Below, piece after piece: positions 44,081-52,249 of a stretch of 64,000 bases of DNA. The notes beneath the pieces are model-generated. The model saw only the letters and a program-made list of their open reading frames with translations, ran no database searches and was not told where the DNA came from. The stretch covers positions 5,394,001 through 5,458,000 of the forward strand of contig CP036526.1 of NCBI GenBank assembly GCA_007741555.1, read 5' to 3'. This DNA comes from Stieleria marina (lineage in GTDB: Bacteria; Planctomycetota; Planctomycetia; Pirellulales; Pirellulaceae). A program made the position numbers and the translations under genes. The stretch's first letter is position 1, and every line of letters begins with the position of its first letter.

Positions 44081-45280
44081 ATGAAATCGATGCGACTCAA
44101 GTCTTCGGTTTTCGTATATAGCTCGCCCACAATCGTACTCGCCGTTTTGTGCGTCGCCATCATCTGGCAGCCCAACATGGCGTCAGCTCAAGGTGTACAA
44201 ACGCCGCCGAGCTTGCAGAATAATGCATCAGCACCGCAAACTGCCGCGGCCGACCCGCGCGGTTCAATCGGTGGCGGTCAGCTTCCACGCACAGCCAACC
44301 AAGAACATCGTGTTTACGATCTGCGGCCTTACACCGGCTATCTGACCAAGCACGATCATCCCGAACAAGCGATTGTCGATTGGGTGCTTCGCGAAACCGG
44401 CACCGACGTGTGGTTCACCGCCCCGTTCGGTTTTTTAAGCGCGGACCGGGACCAGCTTTCGGTTTATCACACACGTGAAATGCACGAAATGATTGCCGGA
44501 GTCGTGGATCGATTCGTCGCTGGCGAGAAAGATCCTCAAGTAATGAACTTGCGAGTGATGACGGTCGGTAACCCCAACTGGCGCAGCCGTGCTCACTTGA
44601 TGATGCAGCACGTTCCCGTCGATTCGGCTGGTGTGCAGGCATGGTTGCTAAGCAAAGAGAATGCAGCCTTGGTGCTCAACATGTTGCGACAACGCACAGA
44701 CACCCGCGAAGTTCAATCATTGGACATGATCACGTACAATGGGCAAACCGAAAAACTAGCTCGAACACGCGGACGCAATTACGTTCGCAATATCAAACCG
44801 TCTCCCGCTGGCTGGCCTCCCTATGAACCAGAAACCGGTGAAGTCGAAGAAGGCTACAAGCTATCGATCAGTCCCCTGCTTAGCACGGATGGCCAAACGA
44901 TTGACTGCGTAATCAACGCCAGCATCGATCAGGTAGATAAACTAAAAAAAGTTCAACTGGATCTCCCGCTTCCCAACGCCCAAGTCCATCGCGCACAGAT
45001 CGATGTTCCACAAGTGGTCAGCTGGCGTTTGCACGAACGATTTCGCTGGCCATCGGACATGGTCCTACTGCTGTCCTGTGGAGTGGTTGCCAGCCCAGAG
45101 CGAAAACAGGCTGCCGTGCCTTTGCTGAACATGGAAATGTTCACGGGAACGACTGCTGGCCGAGCCGACGCGTTGATGTTTATTGAATTCCGCGGGCGAG
45201 CGTCCGAGAACTTGACGACGACGCCATTGGCACCGCAAATTGCGACCGGCGTCGGTGGATCCAACCGTGGACGCTATTAA
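44081..45280 (+). CDS. Exported secretin-like protein (399 aa)
   Basis: The leader has a signal peptide (hydrophobic at about 16-31, ending ASAQG). The ATG at 44081 is directly behind tagga, so an ATG nine bases further (44090, MRLKSS) may be the real start. The middle part (about 85-200) is alpha/beta and includes IVDWVLRETGTDVWF, similar to secretin N-domains. The end part contains EGYKLSISPLLSTDGQTIDCVINASIDQV, which resembles a piece of the secretin core. The match is partial and there is no full gate region, so a small secretin-like or pilotin-like role is inferred only. Confidence 0.7.
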   Translation: MKSMRLKSSVFVYSSPTIVLAVLCVAIIWQPNMASAQGVQTPPSLQNNASAPQTAAADPRGSIGGGQLPRTANQEHRVYDLRPYTGYLTKHDHPEQAIVDWVLRETGTDVWFTAPFGFLSADRDQLSVYHTREMHEMIAGVVDRFVAGEKDPQVMNLRVMTVGNPNWRSRAHLMMQHVPVDSAGVQAWLLSKENAALVLNMLRQRTDTREVQSLDMITYNGQTEKLARTRGRNYVRNIKPSPAGWPPYEPETGEVEEGYKLSISPLLSTDGQTIDCVINASIDQVDKLKKVQLDLPLPNAQVHRAQIDVPQVVSWRLHERFRWPSDMVLLLSCGVVASPERKQAAVPLLNMEMFTGTTAGRADALMFIEFRGRASENLTTTPLAPQIATGVGGSNRGRY

Positions 45281-45504
45281 GCAATGGCTTCGCCGTTTCA
45301 TCGGTGTGCTCAATGCAATCGCCTCGCGTTTCAGATCCCTGTCCTGTGGCTTAAAAAACGCATTTCCCACGAATTACTGGGTCTACGACGTTTTCGTCAT
45401 TCAGCCTAGAATACTCCGCTTCACGATAGAGACAGAAACGCTCGGCTAGGCGGTCGCGCGTGCTCTGCTCTGACTCGATTGGCCCGAGGCATCGGGCGGC
45501 CCAA

Positions 45505-46827
45505 ATGGATAATAGTTCAGATCTCAACTCGAAAGCTCGTGTAGTGATTACAGGAGTTGGTGTCGTCAGCCCGTTTGGCAACGACGCAAATGAACTGGTC
45601 GATGCGCTAAGAACCCGCAAAAGCGCTGTCGGAAAACTGCAAACACTTCCGCAAGACGTTTTGTGTACCAACCATGGCGCCGAAGCGTTGTCCTTCACGG
45701 GACACATCGACAACTACGGTCCCATGGACAAAAAGCTTCAGCGAACGATCCGCAAAGGCAGCAAGCTGATGTGTCGCGAGATCGAAATGGGCGTTGCGTG
45801 TGCACAACTTGCACTCAACGATGCTGAACTGACGCTAGAGAACCGAGACAAATTTCGCACCGGCGTGATCTACGGCACGGACTACATCATGTCGCGGCCG
45901 GAAGAATTCGAACGGGCATTCATCAAAGTGATGGAAGAAGACGGTCAGTTTCATTTCGACAAATGGGGCCAGATCGGCAAACCCGAAGTAAGTCCGCTGT
46001 GGCTGTTGAAGTATTTGCCCAACATGCCTGCCAGCCATGTGGCGATTTACAACGACCTACAGGGCCCCAATAACTCATTGACGTTGCGAGAAGCCTCCGG
46101 CGGCGCAGCGATTGCCGAAGTCGTGTCGATGATTCGACGTGGAATCGCGGACATTATGATCGCCGGGTCGACGGGAACCCGAATTCATCCACTTCGTTCA
46201 CTGCATGCGACAAAACAAGAATCGATTGCTGCTGATCGTGATGATCCTGCCACGATGAGTCGTCCCTTCAACGCCGATCGTGATGGCAGCGTTATCGGCG
46301 AAGGCGCCGCAGCCATTGTTTGCGAATCGCTTGCCCATGCTCAAGATCGAGGAGCGAACATTCTTGGCGAGATCGTTGGCTACGGAACCTCATCGGTCGG
46401 TGTCAACGCTTCCAGCCATTCGCTGAAACAAGCAGCCACAAATGTGCTGCGAAGTGTCTTACGCGGCGGCGATCCCAAAGCAGTCGGACACATTCATGCT
46501 CATGGACTTGGCACGGTCGACATGGACCAGCAAGAATCCGAAGCAATCGTGGAAGTCTTCGGCAACGCCAGCGAGCAACCGTTGGTAACGACTGCCAAAG
46601 GCCATTTCGGAAATCTGGGAGCCGGATCAGGAATGGTCGAGATCGTTGCGAGCCTGAAATCGCTAGGCGGCGAATTGTTCCCGATCTTGAACTGCGACAG
46701 CCCCGATCCAAAGTGCAATTTGAACCTGTGCACCGAATCGGCCCCCGCGGGCGACGAATTCGTCAGCATCAACGTGACGCCGCAAGGACAAGCATCAGGC
46801 GTGCGCGTCCAAAAATTCGTGGCGTAG
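45505..46827 (+). CDS. Ketosynthase (FabF/KAS II fold) homologue with altered catalytic triad (440 aa)
   Basis: The ATG at 45505 gives MDNSSDLNSKARVVITGVGVVSPFG, the usual KAS beginning. The thiolase-fold landmarks are present: GPNNSLTLREASGGAAIAEV, RPFNADRDGSVIGEGAAAIV and GHIHAHGLGTVDMDQQE. However, the nucleophilic Cys of TACASG is Glu196 here (LREASG). The first His is kept (His333, AHGLGT) and Lys365 is kept, but the second His of K-x-x-x-G-H is Asn370 (KGHFGN). The normal C-H-H triad is therefore E-H-N. Condensation in the usual way is not expected; a decarboxylating, scaffold or chain-length-factor-like role is possible. No ACP or reductase gene is nearby. Confidence 0.9.
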   Translation: MDNSSDLNSKARVVITGVGVVSPFGNDANELVDALRTRKSAVGKLQTLPQDVLCTNHGAEALSFTGHIDNYGPMDKKLQRTIRKGSKLMCREIEMGVACAQLALNDAELTLENRDKFRTGVIYGTDYIMSRPEEFERAFIKVMEEDGQFHFDKWGQIGKPEVSPLWLLKYLPNMPASHVAIYNDLQGPNNSLTLREASGGAAIAEVVSMIRRGIADIMIAGSTGTRIHPLRSLHATKQESIAADRDDPATMSRPFNADRDGSVIGEGAAAIVCESLAHAQDRGANILGEIVGYGTSSVGVNASSHSLKQAATNVLRSVLRGGDPKAVGHIHAHGLGTVDMDQQESEAIVEVFGNASEQPLVTTAKGHFGNLGAGSGMVEIVASLKSLGGELFPILNCDSPDPKCNLNLCTESAPAGDEFVSINVTPQGQASGVRVQKFVA

Positions 46828-47154
46828 GCTGACCTTCGCTTCTTCGCTAATCGTTGTGGCGGCGCGACGTTCTTCCACGCCAATACACTCGGAACAACGA
46901 TCTCCGTTGCACGCTTTCTCGCGCGCACGAACGTTCGGCTTTGTGATTGGCGTTCGATGTCTTTCTCCCACCCACCGGGATCACCGTTACGTTCGGCAGC
47001 TTCGATGGCGCCGAGGGTAAACCGACAAACGATGCGAGCTTGAATCAGCTGCAGGCCCCTCACGCATAAGCCATATACGTTAGTTGGGGCAACATATCGG
47101 ATTCGCTTTCGCGGCAGCCCCATAACGATACGTCAATCGATCGGGGGGCTCTCG
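46828..47154. other. 327-bp gap without a supported gene
   Basis: A frame on the minus strand is open through part of this stretch but continues antisense across the ketosynthase gene. I do not accept it. The stretch probably holds the promoter of the kinase gene at 47155, which starts with GTG after a cggggggctctcg ribosome binding site. Confidence 0.35.
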
Positions 47155-48276
47155 GTGAAGGAAACAGCAGACTCAACTCGCATATGGAATGCAATTTCCA
47201 GTTCATTTCGCACAATGCGCCCATCGCTATCCAAAGCCATGCTGGCCGTGATCCTGTTGGTCATTCCCGGACTATCGATCACGCTGTCGATTGGGCCATC
47301 GCCGTGGATGTTAGCTTGCTTCCTGGGCCTACTCGCCTTGATTACTTGGCGTGTGGTTCTTCAACTTGAACACTTGGGCAAGTCGATCCTTGCGACCCAA
47401 GAAAACCGTGACCCCAACAAAGCTCTCAGGCGACAAAACGAACAGCTCGAAATCAAGAACTTTCAACTGCGCAGCTCGCACGAAAAACTCTTGCGTGCGA
47501 CCGAAGAGCTACGTCGCAGCAACGAAGAACTTGATCAGTTCGCCTATGCAGCTTCGCATGATCTCAAAGCCCCGCTTCGTGCCATTGATCATCTCGCAAG
47601 CTTTGTCATCGAAGAAGCCGGAGACGCAGTATCCCAGAACGTTTTGAACGATCTGGAAACACTCCGGGGACGTGTCTGCCGAATGGACAAAATGCTCGAC
47701 GGCATGCTGATGTACTCCAGACTGCGAACAGAGACTTTTTCGTTGGAGACATTTGATCTGACCGAAGCGACTCAATCTGCCATCGACGTGCTGGACATTC
47801 CTAGCGGCTTCCATGTCACCGTAGATGCCGAAACGACTCTGCTGACCACACACCGTTCTCCCTTGGAACAGGTACTCCGCAACCTAATCGGCAATGCGAT
47901 CAAGCACCATCACAAGTCAGCGGGAAACGTCCACGTTACGGCGTCGATACGAAACTGTAATTTGGAAGTCGCGGTCAGCGATGACGGCCCAGGCATTGCT
48001 CCAGAGTATCACGACGTTGTTTTTCAAATGTTCCAAACACTTCGTCGCCGTGATGAAGTCGAATCAAGCGGTTTGGGACTTTCGATGGTTCAGCGCATCA
48101 TCGAAGAACACGACGGCGAAATCGGCATCGAATCCACGCTCGGCCATGGAGCAACCCTTCAGTTCACTTGGCCTTGCGCGGTGCTAGATCGGCCATCGCA
48201 ACCGACCCCCAAACGAACGCAGAACAACTACAGCATTTGCAATACGGAGGGACGATCGTGGTTAGTGAACAAGTAA
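47155..48276 (+). CDS. Phytochrome-type histidine kinase without a sensor domain (373 aa)
   Basis: Two membrane segments lie at about residues 27-46 and 50-70, and a coiled coil at about 85-125. The HisKA domain has His135 in DQFAYAASHDLKAPLRAI, the sequence style of cyanobacterial phytochrome kinases that work with Rcp1-type receivers. The ATP domain is intact: LRNLIGNAIKHH, SDDGPGIAPEY and SGLGLSMVQRI. The start is GTG. The stop region overlaps the receiver gene start (48258) by 19 bases, so kinase and receiver are translationally linked and probably partners. Confidence 0.92.
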   Translation: MKETADSTRIWNAISSSFRTMRPSLSKAMLAVILLVIPGLSITLSIGPSPWMLACFLGLLALITWRVVLQLEHLGKSILATQENRDPNKALRRQNEQLEIKNFQLRSSHEKLLRATEELRRSNEELDQFAYAASHDLKAPLRAIDHLASFVIEEAGDAVSQNVLNDLETLRGRVCRMDKMLDGMLMYSRLRTETFSLETFDLTEATQSAIDVLDIPSGFHVTVDAETTLLTTHRSPLEQVLRNLIGNAIKHHHKSAGNVHVTASIRNCNLEVAVSDDGPGIAPEYHDVVFQMFQTLRRRDEVESSGLGLSMVQRIIEEHDGEIGIESTLGHGATLQFTWPCAVLDRPSQPTPKRTQNNYSICNTEGRSWLVNK

Positions 48277-48734
48277 AGATCCTCCTGATCGATGACGATG
48301 ACGTCGATGCAATGGTCATACGACGGGCGTTGAAGCGGAATGACATTCGCAACGAGGTAATCGTCGCGCACGATGGTATCGAAGCGTTTGATCTGCTGCG
48401 TGGCGACCATGGCTGCCGCCCAATATCCGGCCCGGTGATGATCTTGCTGGATTTGAACATGCCGCGAATGGGCGGACTGCAATTTTTGAGCGAGTTGCGG
48501 CAAGACCGCGACTTACGCACTTCGATCGTGTTTGTTTTGACAACCTCCGACGATCAGCGCGACCGAGATGCGGCCTATGACATGCAAGTCGCCGGATATC
48601 TGGTCAAGTCCCGCGCCGGTCAAGAACTACAATCACAAATATCTCTGGTAGAAAACTACCTCGAATCGGTTCGCTTCCCCGTGTGCGCCGCGTCGTACAT
48701 AAGCAACAGTTCACTGGCCGGTGATGCCCAATGA
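48258..48734 (+). CDS. Rcp1-type response regulator (158 aa)
   Basis: The GTG at 48258 follows acggagggacgatc, a strong ribosome binding site; an upstream open extension overlaps the kinase gene and is rejected. The acidic cluster is DDDD at 12-15, the phospho-acceptor is Asp65 (ILLDLNMPRMGG), the Thr switch is in FVLTTSDD and the Lys is in GYLVKSRAG. The longer beta4-alpha4 region is typical of Rcp1-like receivers that pair with phytochrome kinases. There is no output domain. It is the second gene of the cassette. Confidence 0.92.
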   Translation: MVSEQVKILLIDDDDVDAMVIRRALKRNDIRNEVIVAHDGIEAFDLLRGDHGCRPISGPVMILLDLNMPRMGGLQFLSELRQDRDLRTSIVFVLTTSDDQRDRDAAYDMQVAGYLVKSRAGQELQSQISLVENYLESVRFPVCAASYISNSSLAGDAQ

Positions 48735-50002
48735 GCAACAAACGAATCATCGAAATCTTGCTCTTGGAAGACGACGACATTGATGCGCGGTTGGTAGAAC
48801 GCGCACTTGCGCGTTCACCCTGCGTCTATCAGTTCAAATCGGAGTTTGCGATTCATCGAGTCGTCAACTTAGACGACGCAATTCGGCAGATCCAGCTTCG
48901 ACTACCGGACGTCATTTTGACGGACCTTAACTTGCCCGACAGCCGTGGAACCGAAACCATTGCTTCGCTGGTCGACGTGGCTATGGACACGTCAGTGATT
49001 GCGTTGACGGGCATGGACGATGACCGCGTCGCAATCGAAGCGATGAAATTTGGTGCTTCGGACTACCTGCAAAAATCTCTCATCGATTCTCACTCCCTTG
49101 CGCGAGCCATTCGTTATGCCATCGAACGCAGTCGCGTCATGGCCAGCTTGCGATCCACGCAAGCCGAACACGTGATCGCATTGTCCGAAAAACATGCCGC
49201 CGAAGCGATTGCGAGTGTCGCCGAAGAGCTGAGGGCAGCCAGAGACGAAGCGGAAGCGGCAAACCGAGCGAAGAGCGAATTCCTGGCAAACATGTCGCAC
49301 GAATTACGGACACCGCTACATGGTATATTGAGCTTTGCTAGGTTCGGAGTCCGAAGACACCAAAGCGTACCGGTGGAAAAATTGAATCGGTACTTTGAAC
49401 AAATCGAATCCAGTGGCGAAGTTCTTCTTCATCTTTTAGACAACCTTTTGGATCTTTCCAAACTGGAAGCCGGATGCTCAGCACTGGATTTCTCTGAAAT
49501 CGACTTGGGAGAACGCGTTCGACGCGAAGCATCGCGGTTCGATGCCGTTGCAAGCGAAAAATCCGTCTCACTGGATATCCACTTGCCGACAGATATTCCC
49601 CTGATTTGGGCAGATGGACAGCGGATCGACCAAGTCATCAGGAACCTGATTTCAAATGCGGTGAAATTCACCAAGTTCGATTCGACGATCACGATCCAGG
49701 TGGAGCAGCAAGGCACAAGCGTGCTGCTGATGGTCGATGACGATGGACCGGGGATTCCAGTCGATGAAAACGTGTCGATCTTTGACAAGTTTATCCAATC
49801 GTCGGCGACCAAAACCTGTGCGGGAGGAACCGGACTAGGGTTGGCCATCAGTCATGAAATTGTTCACTCACACTATGGCACTTTGACTGCCAATAACCGA
49901 ATCCACGGTGGCGCGTCCTTTGTCGTGTGTCTGCCAATCGAACAACCATCGCCCGAACCGGCGACTCTATCGCCACCCCTTGCCAAGACAACCACATCTT
50001 AG
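48731..50002 (+). CDS. REC-HisKA-HATPase kinase (423 aa)
   Basis: The N-terminal receiver (about 5-130) has Asp65 (ILTDLNLPDS), a Thr switch (IALTGMDDD) and Lys115. A coiled coil (140-185) leads to the HisKA His190 in ANMSHELRTPLHGIL. The ATP-binding domain is intact, with an N box (IRNLISNAVKFT), VDDDGPGIPVD and GGTGLGLAISHEI. It is a receiver-kinase that can relay a signal from the upstream module to another receiver. It overlaps the preceding gene as ATGA and is 16 bp from the next. Confidence 0.93.
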   Translation: MSNKRIIEILLLEDDDIDARLVERALARSPCVYQFKSEFAIHRVVNLDDAIRQIQLRLPDVILTDLNLPDSRGTETIASLVDVAMDTSVIALTGMDDDRVAIEAMKFGASDYLQKSLIDSHSLARAIRYAIERSRVMASLRSTQAEHVIALSEKHAAEAIASVAEELRAARDEAEAANRAKSEFLANMSHELRTPLHGILSFARFGVRRHQSVPVEKLNRYFEQIESSGEVLLHLLDNLLDLSKLEAGCSALDFSEIDLGERVRREASRFDAVASEKSVSLDIHLPTDIPLIWADGQRIDQVIRNLISNAVKFTKFDSTITIQVEQQGTSVLLMVDDDGPGIPVDENVSIFDKFIQSSATKTCAGGTGLGLAISHEIVHSHYGTLTANNRIHGGASFVVCLPIEQPSPEPATLSPPLAKTTTS

Positions 50003-50018
50003 AAATAGATCACACACC

Positions 50019-51137
50019 ATGCGACAACGAAAACAACGAGTGCTGGTCGTCGACGACAACGCCGTCAACCGAGAGATCTGCCACGAAATATTGTCCGGCG
50101 ACTATGACGTCCGCATGTCCGTCGACGGAGAGACCGCGTTGATTGACGCCGAACAGTTTCGACCGGACATCGTCTTACTCGATGTGATGATGCCTGGAAT
50201 CGATGGCGTCGAAGTCTGTAAGCGATTGCGGCAATCTGTTTGTCCCTGGGTCAAAATCATCATAATTTCGGCCAAGACAGCCGTCGCTCACCGGTTGGAA
50301 GGATTTGATGCGGGTGCCGATGATTACATGACCAAACCGTTCGACGAGGACGAACTGTTGGCAAAAGTTCGCGTCCATCTTCGTCTTAAAAACGTCGAAG
50401 AAATCGATGCTGCCAAAGACCAACTGCTCAACATACTACAGCACAGTAATCGCACTCCACTGACATCAATTTTGTTGGTCTCGCAGGTCCTGGGGCAAGC
50501 CGACCAACCACCGAGCGCCGAAAAGTGTCGTTCCATGGCGCTACAGATCGAAAACTCTGCGGTGCGTTTGCTGAGTTGGCTCCAAGCTGGCGAATCTTAC
50601 GTCGAACTGAAATCTGGTAAGACGGATGTTCAAATCGCAACGGTCGATCTTTCAGAACTCGTCAATGAATGTGTCGAGCGTGCCGCCGGTTCGATCAACG
50701 TCGAAGACAGCGGTGCTCCCGTGTTGGAAGCCGCGATCATGCCGCAGGTCAGCGCCAACGTGGACGACATGCTGCTCTGCCAAATGTTTGATGTCCTGAT
50801 CAATCACGCAATCGCTGTCAGCCAGCCGGGTAGATCCGTCAGAGTGCAGTTGGACAAAACCACTGCATCCGGTATCGAATTCCGAACAACGTACCACAGC
50901 TCAATCAGCCCGACGTCTGCGGAAAACCTGTTCGAGCCGTTCGCCAATCCAGACGATTGTTTTCAAAACAAAACGACCGGTTTGGAATTAGCAATCGCCA
51001 AAGAGCTGGCCGAGTTGCACGACGCGTTGATTGATGCGACGACCACGAAAGACGGTTCGACGGAGCTTCGCGTCTGCATTCCCATTGCCGCTGACTCCCC
51101 CAGTGGCAATGCCGTTGAACACGCAGGCAGCGTCTGA
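50019..51137 (+). CDS. Receiver fused to degenerate histidine kinase (372 aa)
   Basis: From the ATG at 50019 the receiver has a VVDDN start, phospho-acceptor Asp55 (VLLDVMMPGIDG), and Lys106 (YMTKPFD). The following HisKA-like region keeps a His142 within LQHSNRTPL, a weakened H box. The ATP region is eroded: the D-x-G-x-G box is missing (replaced by a TTYHSSISPTSAEN stretch), and G2 reads KTTGLELAIAKEL without the normal glycines. Kinase activity is therefore unlikely. It may be a receiver output device that binds the kinases of this cassette, which is an inference. Confidence 0.88.
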   Translation: MRQRKQRVLVVDDNAVNREICHEILSGDYDVRMSVDGETALIDAEQFRPDIVLLDVMMPGIDGVEVCKRLRQSVCPWVKIIIISAKTAVAHRLEGFDAGADDYMTKPFDEDELLAKVRVHLRLKNVEEIDAAKDQLLNILQHSNRTPLTSILLVSQVLGQADQPPSAEKCRSMALQIENSAVRLLSWLQAGESYVELKSGKTDVQIATVDLSELVNECVERAAGSINVEDSGAPVLEAAIMPQVSANVDDMLLCQMFDVLINHAIAVSQPGRSVRVQLDKTTASGIEFRTTYHSSISPTSAENLFEPFANPDDCFQNKTTGLELAIAKELAELHDALIDATTTKDGSTELRVCIPIAADSPSGNAVEHAGSV

Positions 51138-51201
51138 GACGTTCTTTCATCGCGTCAATCAAGAAACTCTCAGCCGCGACTCCACCGTCACGAGCTTCGA
51201 T

Positions 51202-52125
51202 TTAACGCAGCTCGATATTGAAATCGTCAAAGAAGATCACTTCGTCTTTGGATGGCGCCCAGTCGTCGCTTCCACCACCAAAAAACGTGCTGAAATACAT
51301 CACGTCGATCTTCAGTCGATCGGTGTATCGAAATTCAATGTCGCGTTGATCTAACACGCGTTGACCGTCAATCCAAACCTTGATCCGACCGTTGGAACGC
51401 CCGACCGTGTTCAGTTTGACCAACTGGGTGATCAAGTACCAACGGCCCGATTCAACTTCGATCGGCACACCATCATCGTGCCAATAGTAGTCGTCTTCGT
51501 CGCGACCAGTTTGATCGTATCCGGAAGTAGGATGCTTGACGTACTGAACCAAGTTGGCGGTCGTCTGAGGCACCACGCCGGGTAGGCCTTCGTAGTCGGT
51601 CCGCCACATCACTCGAGCCGACCAACCATTGTAGCCAGTTGCACGAGTGTTGCCCGTCGGCGCCGTCCCGCCAGCAAGCCCGGGCAGTTTTCCGCCTCGA
51701 ACAAAATCAAAGCCTTCACCAAATTTGACACGGTAGCGCAAACGGACTTGCGTCGCGAGCGACGGCAAATCAAGTTTCCACTGCGCGCCGCCGTCTTTGG
51801 GGCCAACCGCGCCGGCAGGATACAGCACCGATAAACTGGCTGTCGTGTTGCCGCGAAAATTCGGCACCAGCTGAATCGCGACTCGGTCCTCCCGAATACC
51901 GTCTTCCCAAACGGGAGAGTACCAGTCCAGTTTCCAGTCCGCTTTGGTGTAGAGCTGATTCTGCGAATAATGACCAAACGCATTTTCGTAGACAACTTGC
52001 GCGTCGCAATTTGACGCCCCGAAGGCCAAGCAACTAAGAGCAAAACTGAGGACGGCAACCAAAGGGCAGCGAAAGAAACAGAGCATGGCAACGAAACCTA
52101 ACGGCAAAAACACAGCGGGCGGCAA
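51202..52125 (-). CDS. Exported PL14-like polysaccharide lyase (307 aa)
   Basis: A signal peptide precedes a mostly beta protein. The stretch RYRVKFGEGFDFVRGGKLPGLAGG, then GYNGWSARVMWR, and near the end RIKVWIDGQRVLDQ with YFSTFFGGG, match the PL14 alginate/glucuronan lyase jelly-roll family. The enzyme would cleave uronic acid polymers such as alginate. An ATG at 52086 (MLCFFRCPL) is an alternative start. Together with the sulfatase and DUF1080 genes it supports a polysaccharide-degrading marine lifestyle. Exact substrate is not readable. Confidence 0.8.
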   Translation of the reverse strand: MPPAVFLPLGFVAMLCFFRCPLVAVLSFALSCLAFGASNCDAQVVYENAFGHYSQNQLYTKADWKLDWYSPVWEDGIREDRVAIQLVPNFRGNTTASLSVLYPAGAVGPKDGGAQWKLDLPSLATQVRLRYRVKFGEGFDFVRGGKLPGLAGGTAPTGNTRATGYNGWSARVMWRTDYEGLPGVVPQTTANLVQYVKHPTSGYDQTGRDEDDYYWHDDGVPIEVESGRWYLITQLVKLNTVGRSNGRIKVWIDGQRVLDQRDIEFRYTDRLKIDVMYFSTFFGGGSDDWAPSKDEVIFFDDFNIELR

Positions 52126-52249
52126 ACGGCCCCACGTGGCAATATAGCCAAAATAGGCAGCGTGGGAACGCCATGCATCCTTGCTCCGCCCAACTGGAGC
52201 AAGTAAACGTACGTACCCCGCCGCGTAACAGCGTTTTTCCGTCTCTTTG

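Noticed and set aside
46500-47123. Minus-strand open frame of 207 codons
   Set aside because: More than half of it is antisense to the ketosynthase gene, and the remaining part has no recognisable sequence or start site.
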